From Acidobacteria bacterium 13_2_20CM_2_57_6 (GTDB taxonomy: Bacteria; Acidobacteriota; Terriglobia; Acidiferrales; UBA7541), in assembly GCA_001917435.1 (NCBI GenBank), contig MNEA01000024.1:1-35628 (forward strand): 35,628 bases of DNA. The letters run 5' to 3'. Both the position numbers and the translations under genes were made by a program. This document shows positions 8,117 through 17,618 of this stretch, in pieces. The notes beneath the pieces are model-generated. The model made no database searches. It saw only the letters and a list, made by a program, of their open reading frames with translations, and had not been told where the DNA came from. The first letter of the stretch is position 1; the number at the start of each line of letters is the position of its first letter.

Positions 8117-9427
8117 TCACTTGAAATCCAGAAGCACGTCAACCGTGCCGTTGGCCGCATCTGTTTGCAACCAATGGCCGACGTTATCGTAATGCACCGG
8201 CAATTCTCCAAAGACCTGTTCCTGGCGCGTTTGCAACTTGCTGAGGAGTTCCTCGAACTTGGCTTTGTCGAAGAGTTCACCGGTGGCGATCGGCCATGCG
8301 GCATGCAGCTTCCGCTCGGCGGCGGGAGAAATTCCGGTGAGAATCATTTTGCCGAAGCGGTACTGCGGCCCCTCTTGAATACTTACGGAATAGGAAACAG
8401 TGTGACCTTGGTCGTCGTATGCCGGAACTGGATCAATCTTCGCGTCGAGGTAGCCGCGATGAGCGTATTCTTCGCGAGCGCGATCCCAGCCGCCTTCGAC
8501 CTGCATGCCGTCCGCGATATCCCCGCGCTTGAGACCGAGCAGGCCGCTTAGCGTGAATTCCGATACCAGGGTGTTCCCGGACCAACGAACTTCCTTCCAG
8601 CGATAGACATCGCCGGGCGCCACGGGAACATAAACCGGAATCTGCGAAGGCAGTTTCTGATTCGGATCGCCCGCCAGCCGCACTTCCGGTGGCCCGAGCT
8701 TCACGCGCAGGTATCCCTGCTGCAAATAAATCGGCCTTACTGCTTCGGAGAGAAAAAGCTCGATGGTCAATCGCGAATAAGGCTTTCCAATTATTTCGGA
8801 TAGATGCTGCTGGACGGCTTTGGAGTTCAGAAGGGCCGGATCGCTGAATTCTAGCTTTGCGATTTGGGGCGCAGAGCCTTCGACATGAAATTCTTGCAGG
8901 TTACCTTCACCATTGGGGTTCGCGATCACCGTGTGCTCAAGCGACCCTGGCACTCCGCGCGAAGCGAGCAACTCCTTGACGGCGTCAACGGCCTGGTCGA
9001 CGGCCGCCCCAGCTTCCGGAAGCGTTCCGTCGAAGAAAGGAAGCTTGCCCCGAATGGCATCGCCGAGGGCCGAATCGGTAAGCCACGGAATATTGTCAAA
9101 GAAGACGGGGATTCGAGGCGATTCCTCCACGTGATAAGTCACCAGGACGCTGGCGAGCTTGGTTTGAAAGTTGTAACTCACCTTAGCGAAGAGCCCGCTT
9201 TGAACGAGCTTGTCGGCAGCGGCCTGCAAATCATCCCGGCCGATCTGGGCGCCGGGGACAAGTCCTGTAATCGAAATCACCTGAGCTTCGGTGAGGCGTT
9301 TTTCGCCTTCCACGTGGACTTCTCGTAATGGGGCATTGACAGGTTCCGGAGCCTGCGCCGAGGCCGGCAATCGGGACGAGAAAAAAAGAACAAGAGCGGC
9401 GAGACACGTTCGAAAGTAGCGAAGCAT
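8117..9427 (-). CDS. Secreted POTRA-domain protein without a beta-barrel
   Basis: A 436-residue exported protein. A signal peptide (hydrophobic LAALVLFFSSRLPASA, cleavage before QAPEP) is followed by several POTRA-like repeats. The first reads REVHVEGEKRLTEAQVISITGLVPG and a later one has WSGNTLVSEFTLSGLLGLKRGD and ARAREEYAHRGYLDAK-like sequence (here WDRAREEYAHRGYLDAKI). This is the periplasmic part of BamA/TamA-type outer-membrane assembly factors, but the protein ends about where a barrel would begin. It probably acts in the periplasm, perhaps with a separate barrel protein. It is flanked by glmS (28-base gap) and larE, neither of which suggests a partner. Could be a truncated BamA paralogue, but there is no barrel sequence downstream to indicate recent truncation. 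Confidence 0.85.
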   Translation of the reverse strand: MLRYFRTCLAALVLFFSSRLPASAQAPEPVNAPLREVHVEGEKRLTEAQVISITGLVPGAQIGRDDLQAAADKLVQSGLFAKVSYNFQTKLASVLVTYHVEESPRIPVFFDNIPWLTDSALGDAIRGKLPFFDGTLPEAGAAVDQAVDAVKELLASRGVPGSLEHTVIANPNGEGNLQEFHVEGSAPQIAKLEFSDPALLNSKAVQQHLSEIIGKPYSRLTIELFLSEAVRPIYLQQGYLRVKLGPPEVRLAGDPNQKLPSQIPVYVPVAPGDVYRWKEVRWSGNTLVSEFTLSGLLGLKRGDIADGMQVEGGWDRAREEYAHRGYLDAKIDPVPAYDDQGHTVSYSVSIQEGPQYRFGKMILTGISPAAERKLHAAWPIATGELFDKAKFEELLSKLQTRQEQVFGELPVHYDNVGHWLQTDAANGTVDVLLDFK

Positions 9428-9455
9428 GTTTCTATATTAACGGAAACTGGCCAAG

Positions 9456-11321
9456 CTACTCCACGGTGACGGACTTGGCGAGGTTGCGCGGTTGGTCGAC
9501 ATCGCACCCGCGGCGCACGGCAATGTGATAGGCGAGCAATTGGAGAGGAATGATCTCGAGCAGCGGCACCAGCAGCTCTGGAGCGGGCGGAAGTTCGATG
9601 ATGTGGTCGGAGGCTTCGCGCGCAAGATGATCTCCGTTGGTGACGATGGAGATGACGATGCCATCGCGGGCTTTCACTTCCTTGATGTTCGAAACGCTCT
9701 TTTCGTAGCGCGTCATGGCTTCCCGGTCGGAATCGTCGCGTGTAGCCAAAACCACGACGGGCAGATTTTCGTCGATTAATGCGTTGGGGCCGTGCTTCAT
9801 TTCTCCCGCAGGATAGCCTTCTGCATGAATGTAGGAGATTTCCTTGAGCTTGAGCGCGCCTTCAAGTGCGATGGGGTAGTGGATGCCCCTGCCTAGATAG
9901 AGAAAATCGGTATAGCGAAAGAATTGCCGGGCCAGATTTTCGTAAAATCCCGATTCATCCGCTTGGAGAACAGTTTCGATTTTGTGAGGCATGCGGGTGA
10001 ACTCTTGCATCAATGTTCGGGCGGCGTCATCCGTCAGCTTGCCTCGAACCTGGCCGAGATAGGAGGCGAGCAGAAGAAGCGCGGTCAATTGTGAAGTGAA
10101 AGCTTTTGTAGATGCCACGCCAATCTCGGGCCCGGCGTGTGTGGGAATTGTGCCGTTAGCTTCGCGCGTGATCATCGATCCGATCACATTGCAGATCGCT
10201 AGCGAGGGCGAACCTTTAAGTTTTGCCTCGCGCTGTGCTGCCAGCGTATCCGCAGTTTCGCCAGATTGGCTGATGCACACGGTCAGCGTTTTTGAATCCA
10301 CAATGGGGTCGCGATAGCGGAATTCGCTCCCGTAGTCGACTTCGACTTGGAGACGGGCGAGGCGCTCAATCATGAATTTTGCAGCCAGCCCGGCGTGCCA
10401 GCTTGTGCCACAAGCGACGATGCGCACCTGCTGGAATTCGCGGAACTGTTTCTCGGTGATAGCCATTTCATCCAGAAAGACTTTCCCGGTATCCTGCGAG
10501 ATGCGGCCAAGCAGGGTATCGCGAACGGCGCGCGGCTGCTCAAAGATTTCCTTCTGCATGAAGTGCTTGTAGCCACCCTTTTCCGCCATGATGGGGTCCC
10601 AGGCGACGTGCTGTGCGGGGCGCTCGACGGGACGGCCGTCGTGGTCCATTACATGGACCCCCTTCGCGGTCAGAACGGCGATGTCGCCATCCGCCAGGAA
10701 AAACATTTCGCGCGTGTGCTGGAGAAGGGCAGGGATGTCGCTAGCGACGAAATATTCTCCTTCGCCGAGGCCAATCACCGACGGCGGGCCCAGGCGCGCC
10801 GCCACAATCTTCTGCGGATCGTTCGCCGAGAGGAAAACCAGCGCGTAAATGCCGCGCAATTCCTTCAACGAACGGCGCACCGCTTCTTCAAGGGGAACGC
10901 CACCTTGCGAATTTTTTTCCACCAAGTGCGCCACAATTTCGGTGTCGGTTTCGGTGGCGAACTTGTGGCCCTCTTTTTGCAGTTTTTCCTTAAGTTCGAG
11001 GTAATTTTCGATAATCCCATTGTGCACCACCACGATTTGGCCGGTGCAGTCGCGATGCGGGTGGGCGTTCTCCTCGGTGGGACGGCCGTGCGTAGCCCAG
11101 CGCGTGTGGCCGATGCCGTAGGTGCCGTCGAGTGGAGACTTAGCGATGATCTCTTCGAGATTGCGAAGTTTCCCCGGAGCGCGGCGGATTTCCAGCTTAC
11201 CGGATTGCGGCACGACCGCGATCCCCGCGGAATCATAACCACGGTATTCGAGCTTCCGCAGACCTTCGATAATGACAGGCACGACTTTTTTGGGCCCGAT
11301 ATAGCCGACTATTCCGCACAT
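9456..11321 (-). CDS. glmS: Glutamine--fructose-6-phosphate aminotransferase (isomerizing)
   Basis: Makes glucosamine-6-phosphate from fructose-6-phosphate and glutamine, the entry step to UDP-GlcNAc for peptidoglycan and lipid A. The start is fixed at 11321 because the protein must begin Met-Cys-Gly-Ile-Val-Gly; the Cys becomes the N-terminal nucleophile of the glutaminase domain. An AGGAG lies about 8 bases upstream. 621 residues: N-terminal class II glutaminase ([27 protein letters not shown]), then two SIS domains ([18 protein letters not shown]), ending [13 protein letters not shown] as is usual. No glmS ribozyme is expected outside Firmicutes and none was seen in the 83-base leader. Downstream of purS on the same strand. 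Confidence 0.97.
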   Translation of the reverse strand: MCGIVGYIGPKKVVPVIIEGLRKLEYRGYDSAGIAVVPQSGKLEIRRAPGKLRNLEEIIAKSPLDGTYGIGHTRWATHGRPTEENAHPHRDCTGQIVVVHNGIIENYLELKEKLQKEGHKFATETDTEIVAHLVEKNSQGGVPLEEAVRRSLKELRGIYALVFLSANDPQKIVAARLGPPSVIGLGEGEYFVASDIPALLQHTREMFFLADGDIAVLTAKGVHVMDHDGRPVERPAQHVAWDPIMAEKGGYKHFMQKEIFEQPRAVRDTLLGRISQDTGKVFLDEMAITEKQFREFQQVRIVACGTSWHAGLAAKFMIERLARLQVEVDYGSEFRYRDPIVDSKTLTVCISQSGETADTLAAQREAKLKGSPSLAICNVIGSMITREANGTIPTHAGPEIGVASTKAFTSQLTALLLLASYLGQVRGKLTDDAARTLMQEFTRMPHKIETVLQADESGFYENLARQFFRYTDFLYLGRGIHYPIALEGALKLKEISYIHAEGYPAGEMKHGPNALIDENLPVVVLATRDDSDREAMTRYEKSVSNIKEVKARDGIVISIVTNGDHLAREASDHIIELPPAPELLVPLLEIIPLQLLAYHIAVRRGCDVDQPRNLAKSVTVE

Positions 11322-11404
11322 ACGCGGCGTCTCCTCAGAAAGATTCTGGCAGCGCAGCAAAACTCAATGGACTTGATATTGCCGACGGCAGTGCAAGCGG
11401 CAGT

Positions 11405-11647
11405 TCAGTCCACAATCTCAAAACGGTATTCTTCGATGACCGTGTTGGTGAGCACTTCCTTTGAAATGTGCTCGAGTTGTTTCTGGGCCTCGTCGCGGCT
11501 CCAGCCATCGAGATTCAGAACGAAAAATTTGCCCTGGCGGACGTCGCGCACGGCGGAGTAACCGAGCCCTGCGAGGGCGTGCTGAATCGTTTGCCCTTGA
11601 GGATCCAGCACTGTGCGTTTCGGCATAACCCAGACGTGTGCCTTCAT
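11405..11647 (-). CDS. purS: Phosphoribosylformylglycinamidine synthase subunit PurS
   Basis: An 80-residue protein matching PurS in length and sequence (KAHVWVMPKRTVLDPQGQTI, GKFFVLNL, VIEEYRFEIVD). PurS bridges PurL and PurQ in the split FGAM synthase of purine synthesis. Here it is an orphan: purQ and purL are not next to it, and the neighbours are glmS and an adenosine-deaminase-family gene. Start ATG 11647. A TATACT sequence lies 9 bases before the ATG, but no convincing -35 was found. Confidence 0.93.
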   Translation of the reverse strand: MKAHVWVMPKRTVLDPQGQTIQHALAGLGYSAVRDVRQGKFFVLNLDGWSRDEAQKQLEHISKEVLTNTVIEEYRFEIVD

Positions 11648-11677
11648 GAGATCAGTATAACATTGCCGCAGACGGCT

Positions 11678-12676
11678 TTATGCCCCGCGCCCTTCGCCAA
11701 CCGGTGAAAAAGCGTGTTCGAAGCCCATCTCGACGATGCGAGCCAGCTCTTCTTCGACTAGTCCCATGCGCGCGGCGTTGGCGTACTCTTCGTTGAGTGT
11801 CGTGTGAAACATGGCCGGATCATCCGTGGAGAGCACGACAGGTATCCCGTGACGCAATAGTTTGGGAAGTGGATGATTCTCGATTGTTGCGTTTTGGAGC
11901 TTGAGTTGGCGGGCCAGGGCGCCGGTGTTCATATTGCTCGCCGGGCAAATCTCAAGTGGGATCTTTCGCTCTGCAAGGAAATCCAGTAATTGGGGGTCGT
12001 TGATCGCGGCAATTCCGTGGCCAATTCGTTCCGCGCCGAGCAATTCGATCGCTTCGCGAATTTTTTCCGGGCCGCCGACTTCACCTGCATGCATTAGCCG
12101 GTGCAGGCCCAGTTGCGCGGCGCGGTCGTATACGCCGCGAAATTCCTTCGTGGGGACGCTGAGTTCGTCGCCTCCGATTCCGAAGGCCACGATCGACTTC
12201 GAATTGCAGCGCTTCGCGGATTCGACCACTTCCATCGCCGCAGCTGCACCGAATTGGCGCGCGGCGTCGAATACCCAGCGGACTCGAAGCCCACGGCTTT
12301 CGAACTGTTCCGTGGCGCGTAGGAGAGCCTCAAAATTTGCTTCTGGCTGCTGTTTTCTGAGGAGCATGACGCCGATTGAGAGCGTGACTTCAGTATAGAC
12401 CACGTGTTGCGTGAACAAATGTTCCGCGAGGTCGCGCGCTATGAGCGCATAATCCTGAGGCTCGCGTAAGAACGAAGTGACCCATTTGAAGGTTTCGATG
12501 AATTCCGGGAAGTCTCGGTAAGCGTAGCGCCGGCGAACCTCCTCCTCAGTTATGACGATGCCGTGACGAGCCGTCAGCACGCAGACGGTCGCAGGCTGGA
12601 TGGAGCCTTCAAGATGGAGGTGTAGCTCAGCTTTTGGAAGGGTGGCGATCCGGTCGGAGAGCGAGTGTGGCGTCAT
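11678..12676 (-). CDS. Adenosine-deaminase-family enzyme
   Basis: A 332-residue amidohydrolase of the adenosine/AMP deaminase family. Zinc and catalytic residues are in place: HLHLEGS (His19, His21), MHAGEVGG (His196, Glu199), ERIGHG (His220), CPASNMNTG and STDDPAMF (Asp285, Asp286). The start at ATG 12676 is chosen because homology begins at PKAELHLHLEGS and longer starts would run into the preceding gene, which ends at 12687. Deaminates adenosine to inosine, or possibly adenine or aminodeoxyfutalosine (menaquinone futalosine route); these cannot be separated from sequence alone. Proximity to purS makes a purine-salvage role reasonable. Confidence 0.88.
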   Translation of the reverse strand: MTPHSLSDRIATLPKAELHLHLEGSIQPATVCVLTARHGIVITEEEVRRRYAYRDFPEFIETFKWVTSFLREPQDYALIARDLAEHLFTQHVVYTEVTLSIGVMLLRKQQPEANFEALLRATEQFESRGLRVRWVFDAARQFGAAAAMEVVESAKRCNSKSIVAFGIGGDELSVPTKEFRGVYDRAAQLGLHRLMHAGEVGGPEKIREAIELLGAERIGHGIAAINDPQLLDFLAERKIPLEICPASNMNTGALARQLKLQNATIENHPLPKLLRHGIPVVLSTDDPAMFHTTLNEEYANAARMGLVEEELARIVEMGFEHAFSPVGEGRGA

Positions 12677-12686
12677 CCGCGAAAGA

Positions 12687-13553
12687 TCAGTGCGGCAATT
12701 GCGGACTGCCGGCGTTTTTCCATGCCGTAAACCAAAAAGAGCCGACATCTGTTGCCGCATCGGAAAGCTGGCGAATCAAAATTGCCGCGGCTTGATTGTA
12801 AAAACGGTCGTAATATTCGTCGTTGAAAGTACTCTCGCCACGGCGCGCATTGCGGTCAGCGAGAAGGATGGTCTCCAGCCAGCTATGCGAGCTGAGGCAT
12901 GCTTCGAACGCGCGATCGGTAGGGTCACTGACAAAAACGGAATCGTTTGGGCGCATGGGGAAAAAAGATGAATAACGGTCGATCAGCGCGGTCCCGAAAC
13001 GTTCGTTGACGCCTGGCTGGGCGCTCAAACGTCCGTCGAAATTATCCGTCGTGTTGAATGGATCGTGTGCTTCGGCCACGTAATTTGCGAGGATTGCGGC
13101 GTCCAGCCGGGCTTCGTCCCATTTGCCGGCCTTCATGGCTTCGGTCAATTTTTCGCTGTAGACGCCAATCTGCCAGGGAAGAAGACCATTGGCATCCAGT
13201 TTCGGCTTACCGAATTTGGTTACCGCGGCTTTGTAGCTGCGCGGCAGGGCTTCGAACGGGAATCGCCCATATTTGTCGAGAAGAATGAAATGATTACGGC
13301 GCTCCGTCGGGGACTTGGCGATGGCATCGAGCGGATCGGTAACGTGTTGCGCCAACAACCCGCGGCTTGATTCGAAGAACCCGCGAAACTCCGGAGGAAG
13401 CGTTTCCAGCGTGTCTATGGCTTTATTGACGACAAGCCTCTGAGCGTTTCTTCCCCACGCGAAGGAATGGCCGGGGAACGATAGGCCGAGCACAACACAA
13501 AGAACGCTGACTCCTGCCCCCTGCCTGGCCCACGTTATAAGCCTTCTCCCCAT
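12687..13553 (-). CDS. S1/P1-nuclease / phospholipase-C-like exported protein with degenerate zinc site
   Basis: A 288-residue protein with a signal peptide ending LGLSFPGHSFA before Trp33, as in zinc-dependent phospholipase C and S1/P1 nuclease, where the mature N-terminal Trp is a zinc ligand. Spacing fits the S1/P1 ligand ladder, but residues differ. Trp33 is kept; the His at Trp+5 is Gln38; Asp73 and His88 (15 apart, as expected) are kept; the HxxxDxxxxxH segment reads Asn147-Glu151-Asn157 (ANYVAEAHDPFN); a later GIH is GVN. Four expected His are Asn or Gln, so trinuclear zinc catalysis looks lost. It is probably a structural or binding paralogue, but a shifted metal site cannot be excluded. 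ATG 13553 overlaps the permease stop as TGATG, so the two are likely translationally coupled. GTG 13556 is the alternative start. Confidence 0.72.
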   Translation of the reverse strand: MGRRLITWARQGAGVSVLCVVLGLSFPGHSFAWGRNAQRLVVNKAIDTLETLPPEFRGFFESSRGLLAQHVTDPLDAIAKSPTERRNHFILLDKYGRFPFEALPRSYKAAVTKFGKPKLDANGLLPWQIGVYSEKLTEAMKAGKWDEARLDAAILANYVAEAHDPFNTTDNFDGRLSAQPGVNERFGTALIDRYSSFFPMRPNDSVFVSDPTDRAFEACLSSHSWLETILLADRNARRGESTFNDEYYDRFYNQAAAILIRQLSDAATDVGSFWFTAWKNAGSPQLPH

Positions 13554-15100
13554 CACGAGCTTCCTCTATGCATGTTGGCGGCACGCAATGTGCTGCGCTT
13601 GCGCCCGTAGTTGTAATAAATCACAAGACCAATGGCCATCCAGACGAAAAAGCGGATCCAATTCATGATGGGGAGGCCGGCCATCAGAAGGAGACAAGTA
13701 AGAATCGTCAGAACGGGAGCTATTGGCCCTCCCGGCGCGCGAAAAGCTCGATGGCGATTCGGTTCGCGGTAGCGGAGAATCAGCACGCCTCCGGCCACCA
13801 GCGCGAAGGCAAACAACGTTCCGATGTTCGAGAGGTCAGCAAAGGTTCCGATATCGAGCAGCCCCGCGGGAATACCCACAACAAAGCCAGCCATCCAAGT
13901 GGAGAAGTCTGGCGTTTGATACCGCGGATGGACGCGCCCAAAAATTCTCGGGAAAAGGCCGTCGCGGGACATGGCGAACCAAACGCGCGCCTGGCCAATT
14001 TGGAACACCAGCAGGGAAGAGATCATTCCCATGAGTGCGCCTATGAGAACCACCAGACGTACGCTGGAGATGTGTAGCTTCTTGAGCGTGTTGACGACGG
14101 GTGCAGCGTCATCGACAAGTGTGTCCCAGCGAACAAGTCCGGTGAGCACGACGACGACTGAGATGTAAAGCAGGGTACAAACGACAAGAGTCGCGATAAT
14201 GCCGATTGGCAAATCGCGTTGGGGCCTTTTACATTCTTCGGCAGCAGTAGAAACCGAATCGAACCCGATGTAAGTGAAAAAGACGATCGAACCGCCCGTC
14301 AGAATACCCGGCCAGCCGTTGGGAGCGAAGGGATGCCAATTGGAGGTATGAATGAAGCGCGAGGCGAACGAGACGAATACCAGGATGGCGATGATTTTCA
14401 TCAGTACCATCACGTTATTGGTTTCCGCCGATTCGCGGATGCCACGAACTAGAATGACCGTCAGAAGCATTACAATGATGAACGCCGGCCAGTTGAAACC
14501 GAAATGCCAACCGGGCGCGTAGAGCATGTTGCCTTCGAGATCGGAAAGCCCGCTCGGGAGGTAAGCGGGAGAAATCCAGCGAGGGTTCGGATGGACACCG
14601 AACCAGTCCAACAGGTTCACCAGGTGCTGCGAAAACCCGACGCTGACAGCCATGTTGCTGACGGCGTACTCCAGGATCAAGTCCCATCCGATAATCCAGG
14701 CGATAAGTTCTCCCATCGTGGCATAGGTATAAGTGTACGCGCTGCCCGCAATCGGAATCATGGCGGCAAGCTCGGCGTAGCACACGGACGCGAATCCGCA
14801 GGCTATGGCAACCAGGATAAAGGAGAGCGCAATCGCCGGACCCGCACCGGGTCGTCCAAATGAAGCCGAATGGTGAATCAAATATTCGAGAAGTGGTGCG
14901 TTCAAGATGGAAGAGGCTTGAAATTTCTGTCCGGCAATGGCCGTGCCGATGATGGTAAAGATGCCGGAACCGATGACCGCGCCAATGCCTAGCGATGTCA
15001 GGCTCAGCCACCCGAGGGACTTTTTTAGTCGGACTTCTGCATTTTCTGAATCCGAGATCAGTTGATCGATACCCTTGCAGCGGAAGAGATGTGACGCCAC
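13553..15100 (-). CDS. APC-family amino acid permease
   Basis: A 515-residue inner-membrane transporter of the amino acid-polyamine-organocation superfamily, closest in feel to the cationic amino acid transporter (CAT/YfnA) branch. About 12 hydrophobic segments are visible. The first carries SLGIGAVIGSGIF, the substrate-binding unwound helix of APC proteins, and FTYIGFDSVSTAAEECKRPQRDLP is the typical TM6 region and following loop. It likely imports amino acids by proton symport; the substrate is not assignable. Start GTG 15100 with GGAG a suitable distance upstream. It is coupled to the downstream nuclease-like gene. The 158 bases between it and the helicase gene hold no further ORF. Confidence 0.9.
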   Translation of the reverse strand: MASHLFRCKGIDQLISDSENAEVRLKKSLGWLSLTSLGIGAVIGSGIFTIIGTAIAGQKFQASSILNAPLLEYLIHHSASFGRPGAGPAIALSFILVAIACGFASVCYAELAAMIPIAGSAYTYTYATMGELIAWIIGWDLILEYAVSNMAVSVGFSQHLVNLLDWFGVHPNPRWISPAYLPSGLSDLEGNMLYAPGWHFGFNWPAFIIVMLLTVILVRGIRESAETNNVMVLMKIIAILVFVSFASRFIHTSNWHPFAPNGWPGILTGGSIVFFTYIGFDSVSTAAEECKRPQRDLPIGIIATLVVCTLLYISVVVVLTGLVRWDTLVDDAAPVVNTLKKLHISSVRLVVLIGALMGMISSLLVFQIGQARVWFAMSRDGLFPRIFGRVHPRYQTPDFSTWMAGFVVGIPAGLLDIGTFADLSNIGTLFAFALVAGGVLILRYREPNRHRAFRAPGGPIAPVLTILTCLLLMAGLPIMNWIRFFVWMAIGLVIYYNYGRKRSTLRAANMHRGSS

Positions 15101-15258
15101 TCATGCGCTCCGATCGCATCCGGGCAAACCGGAAGCCTGAAATGATCCAGCACGCTTTTTGAGGAATGAACGGGCCTCAATGTACCCTGAGAAGCCCCCT
15201 CACGCAACCGCTCGGCGAAGCTGGCCGACGGAGTCGCGTTCTAAAGCTGGATCCCCCT

Positions 15259-17523
15259 TTATGCCTGTTCGAGCTGCGCGTACCGCTCGATAAATTTTTT
15301 CGTGCCGCGTCCCGGAAAGCTCACGGAGAGGCGGCGGTCTTCGTCGTCGCCCTCAACGCCAACGATCGTTCCAACGCCAAAGCTCGGATGACGAACCTTT
15401 CGCCCCAACATAGGATTTGTATCGCCACCGCGCTTTGCAGCGGGACGCCCGAAGGAATTCTGAGCCGTCTGGCGCCGCGGAGTTGCTTGTGTTTGCTTTG
15501 GCCCTCCGCGCACGCGACGCAGGAATTCTTCCGGTGAGTATGAATACTCGGGGTCGGGTTCGTAGCGGCGCGTCTCGCCAATTTCCGCCATTGAGCCGCG
15601 AACGGTTTCCACAAGCTCGCTCGGAATTTCCTCAAGAAAGCGTGAGGGCAGGGAAGCGCGCAGTTGCTGCTCGTTGCCAAAGATGCGCCGGTACACGGCG
15701 CGTGTCAGCGTAAGTGACTTCCGCGCCCGGGTCATTCCAACATAAACGAGGCGCCGTTCCTCTTCGATTCCTTTATCTTCATCCATGGCCCGATTGTGGG
15801 GGCAAATGCCTTCTTCCATGCCGGTTAGGAACACGTGATCGAATTCCAGGCCCTTGGTGCTGTGCAAGGTGATGAGAGTCACGCCGGGTTTCCCTTCAAA
15901 TTGATCCGCGTCGCTCACTAGAGCAGCAGCGTCCAGGAAATCAGTGAAAGTCTCTCCGGCCTCGATGCTCTCGGCAAGGGCGCGCGTAAGCTCCTCGAGA
16001 TTCTCCATCCGCGCGACATCTTCCGGGGCGTTGCGATCCTTGAGCATGTCCATGTAGCCGGATTCTTCAAGCACCACATGCAGGAAATCCGCGGGTTCCT
16101 TAGTGACCAGCGCATCTTGCAATTTGCGGATGAGTTCCTGGAACGCTCGCAATGGAGTTACGGCGCGGCCGCCTGCCGATGCCCCGGAGACAAATTTCTC
16201 AATGGCTGTCCAGAGCGACGTTCCTTTAACGCGCGCGGATTCGCGAAGCGCATCCACGGTTGTTTTACCGATACCGCGTGGTGGTAAATTCAGCACCCGG
16301 AGCAGCGATATGTCATCCTCCGGATGCATGGCCAGACGCACGTAGGCGAGCACGTCCTTCACTTCGGCGCGATTGTAGAAGCTGAATCCACCGACGAGTT
16401 TGTAACGCAAGCCGCGCCTGCGAAAAACTTCTTCGAAGGCGCGCGACTGGAAATTAGTGCGGTATTCGACGGCACACGTCTGGTCCGAATCGTCATTGAG
16501 AATGCGGTCGAGTTCGCCGGCGACAAATTCCGCTTCGGCTTGGGCGTCCCGCGCTTCGAAATATTTCAGGTTTCCCCCGGGACCCTTCTCCGCGCTCAAC
16601 GACTTGCCCAGCCGCTCCGGATTGTTGGCAACGACCGTGCCGGCGGCGTCCAGAATGTTCTGAGTGGAGCGGTAATTGCGCTCCAGCTTAACGATTCGGG
16701 CGGAGGGAAAATCGCGGGAAAAACTCAGGAGGATGGAAACGTCGGCGCCGCGCCAGCGGTAGATGGATTGATCCTCATCGCCGACGACACAAATGTTTTG
16801 CTTTGGTCCGGTTAGTAGGCGCATCAGTTCGTACTGCACGCGGTTGGTGTCCTGATACTCGTCCACATGGATGTAATGAAAGCGCGATTGCCACTTTTCC
16901 TGCGTGGCTGGGGATTCGCGTAGCAAGCGAGCCGAGCGCAGGAGGAGATCGTCAAAGTCCATGGCTTTGCTGTCGTGAAGGAGCCTCTCGTACGCCGCGA
17001 AAATGTCGGCAATGTGGCGACCGTTCTGATCGAACGCTTCGGCGCGCAACTGCCCAGAGGTCTGGCCATGATTTTTCGCGTGACTAATCCGGCTGAGAAC
17101 GTTCCTGGACGTCAAGCTGTCGTCATCGATTTGCAGCTTGGCCATTGCCAGTTTAACGGCCGCGAGCTGATCGTCATCATCGTAAATGGAAAAATCCCGC
17201 GGCAGGCCAGCTGCCGCTGCTTCGCGCCGCAGAAGGCGCGCGCACAGGGAATGAAATGTGGAAAGCCAGGGTTGCGCGGGTGGGACACCAGCGCGCAACA
17301 GCAGGCTCGAAACACGATTGCGCATTTCTTCCGCGGCCTTGTTGGTGAACGTCACCGCGAGTATGGATTCCGCCGAAACCCCATTCGCGATCAGGTTCGC
17401 CATGCGATACGTGATGGCCCGCGTCTTGCCGGTACCAGCACCGGCCAGGATGAGGACCGGCCCATCTGTGGTTTCGACCGCAAGCCGTTGTTCCGGGTTC
17501 AATTCGTCAAGTAGAGTCAGCAT
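15259..17523 (-). CDS. UvrD/PcrA-type superfamily 1 DNA helicase
   Basis: A 754-residue 3'-5' ATP-dependent helicase of the UvrD/PcrA/Rep family, used in nucleotide excision repair and replication restart. Motifs in order: LNPEQRLAV (Q-motif region), AGAGTGKT (27-34, Walker A), TFTNKAAEEM, DEYQDTN (Walker B), GDEDQSIYRWRGAD (motif III), NYRS (IV), TLHSTKGLEFDHVFL (V) and RRLVYVGMTRA (VI). The C-terminal about 45 residues (MLGRKVRHPSFGVGTIVGVEG) form the Tudor-like fold of PcrA/UvrD that contacts RNA polymerase. Start ATG 17523 chosen over GTG 17553 because homology begins at LLDELNPEQ. pcrA or uvrD would both be fair names. Confidence 0.94.
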   Translation of the reverse strand: MLTLLDELNPEQRLAVETTDGPVLILAGAGTGKTRAITYRMANLIANGVSAESILAVTFTNKAAEEMRNRVSSLLLRAGVPPAQPWLSTFHSLCARLLRREAAAAGLPRDFSIYDDDDQLAAVKLAMAKLQIDDDSLTSRNVLSRISHAKNHGQTSGQLRAEAFDQNGRHIADIFAAYERLLHDSKAMDFDDLLLRSARLLRESPATQEKWQSRFHYIHVDEYQDTNRVQYELMRLLTGPKQNICVVGDEDQSIYRWRGADVSILLSFSRDFPSARIVKLERNYRSTQNILDAAGTVVANNPERLGKSLSAEKGPGGNLKYFEARDAQAEAEFVAGELDRILNDDSDQTCAVEYRTNFQSRAFEEVFRRRGLRYKLVGGFSFYNRAEVKDVLAYVRLAMHPEDDISLLRVLNLPPRGIGKTTVDALRESARVKGTSLWTAIEKFVSGASAGGRAVTPLRAFQELIRKLQDALVTKEPADFLHVVLEESGYMDMLKDRNAPEDVARMENLEELTRALAESIEAGETFTDFLDAAALVSDADQFEGKPGVTLITLHSTKGLEFDHVFLTGMEEGICPHNRAMDEDKGIEEERRLVYVGMTRARKSLTLTRAVYRRIFGNEQQLRASLPSRFLEEIPSELVETVRGSMAEIGETRRYEPDPEYSYSPEEFLRRVRGGPKQTQATPRRQTAQNSFGRPAAKRGGDTNPMLGRKVRHPSFGVGTIVGVEGDDEDRRLSVSFPGRGTKKFIERYAQLEQA

Positions 17524-17618
17524 GTGTCCGGAGTGTTGGGAAGAAGTGTGCACACGTCATGTTAGCTGACGACGGCGATGTGCGCAAACAGGCGAATTTC
17601 TCCGCCAAGTCGAATGGC

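Noticed and set aside
11322..11404. A glmS ribozyme in the glmS leader
   Set aside because: The leader is only 83 bases, shows no ribozyme core, and this ribozyme class is known mainly from Firmicutes.
10347..11561. A 404-codon open frame on the plus strand opposite glmS and purS
   Set aside because: It is antisense to two genes with intact active-site motifs, has no recognisable domain, and is explained by GC-rich codon bias.
12677..12760. A longer N-terminus for the adenosine-deaminase-family protein
   Set aside because: The extra residues overlap the end of the neighbouring gene and do not look like family sequence.
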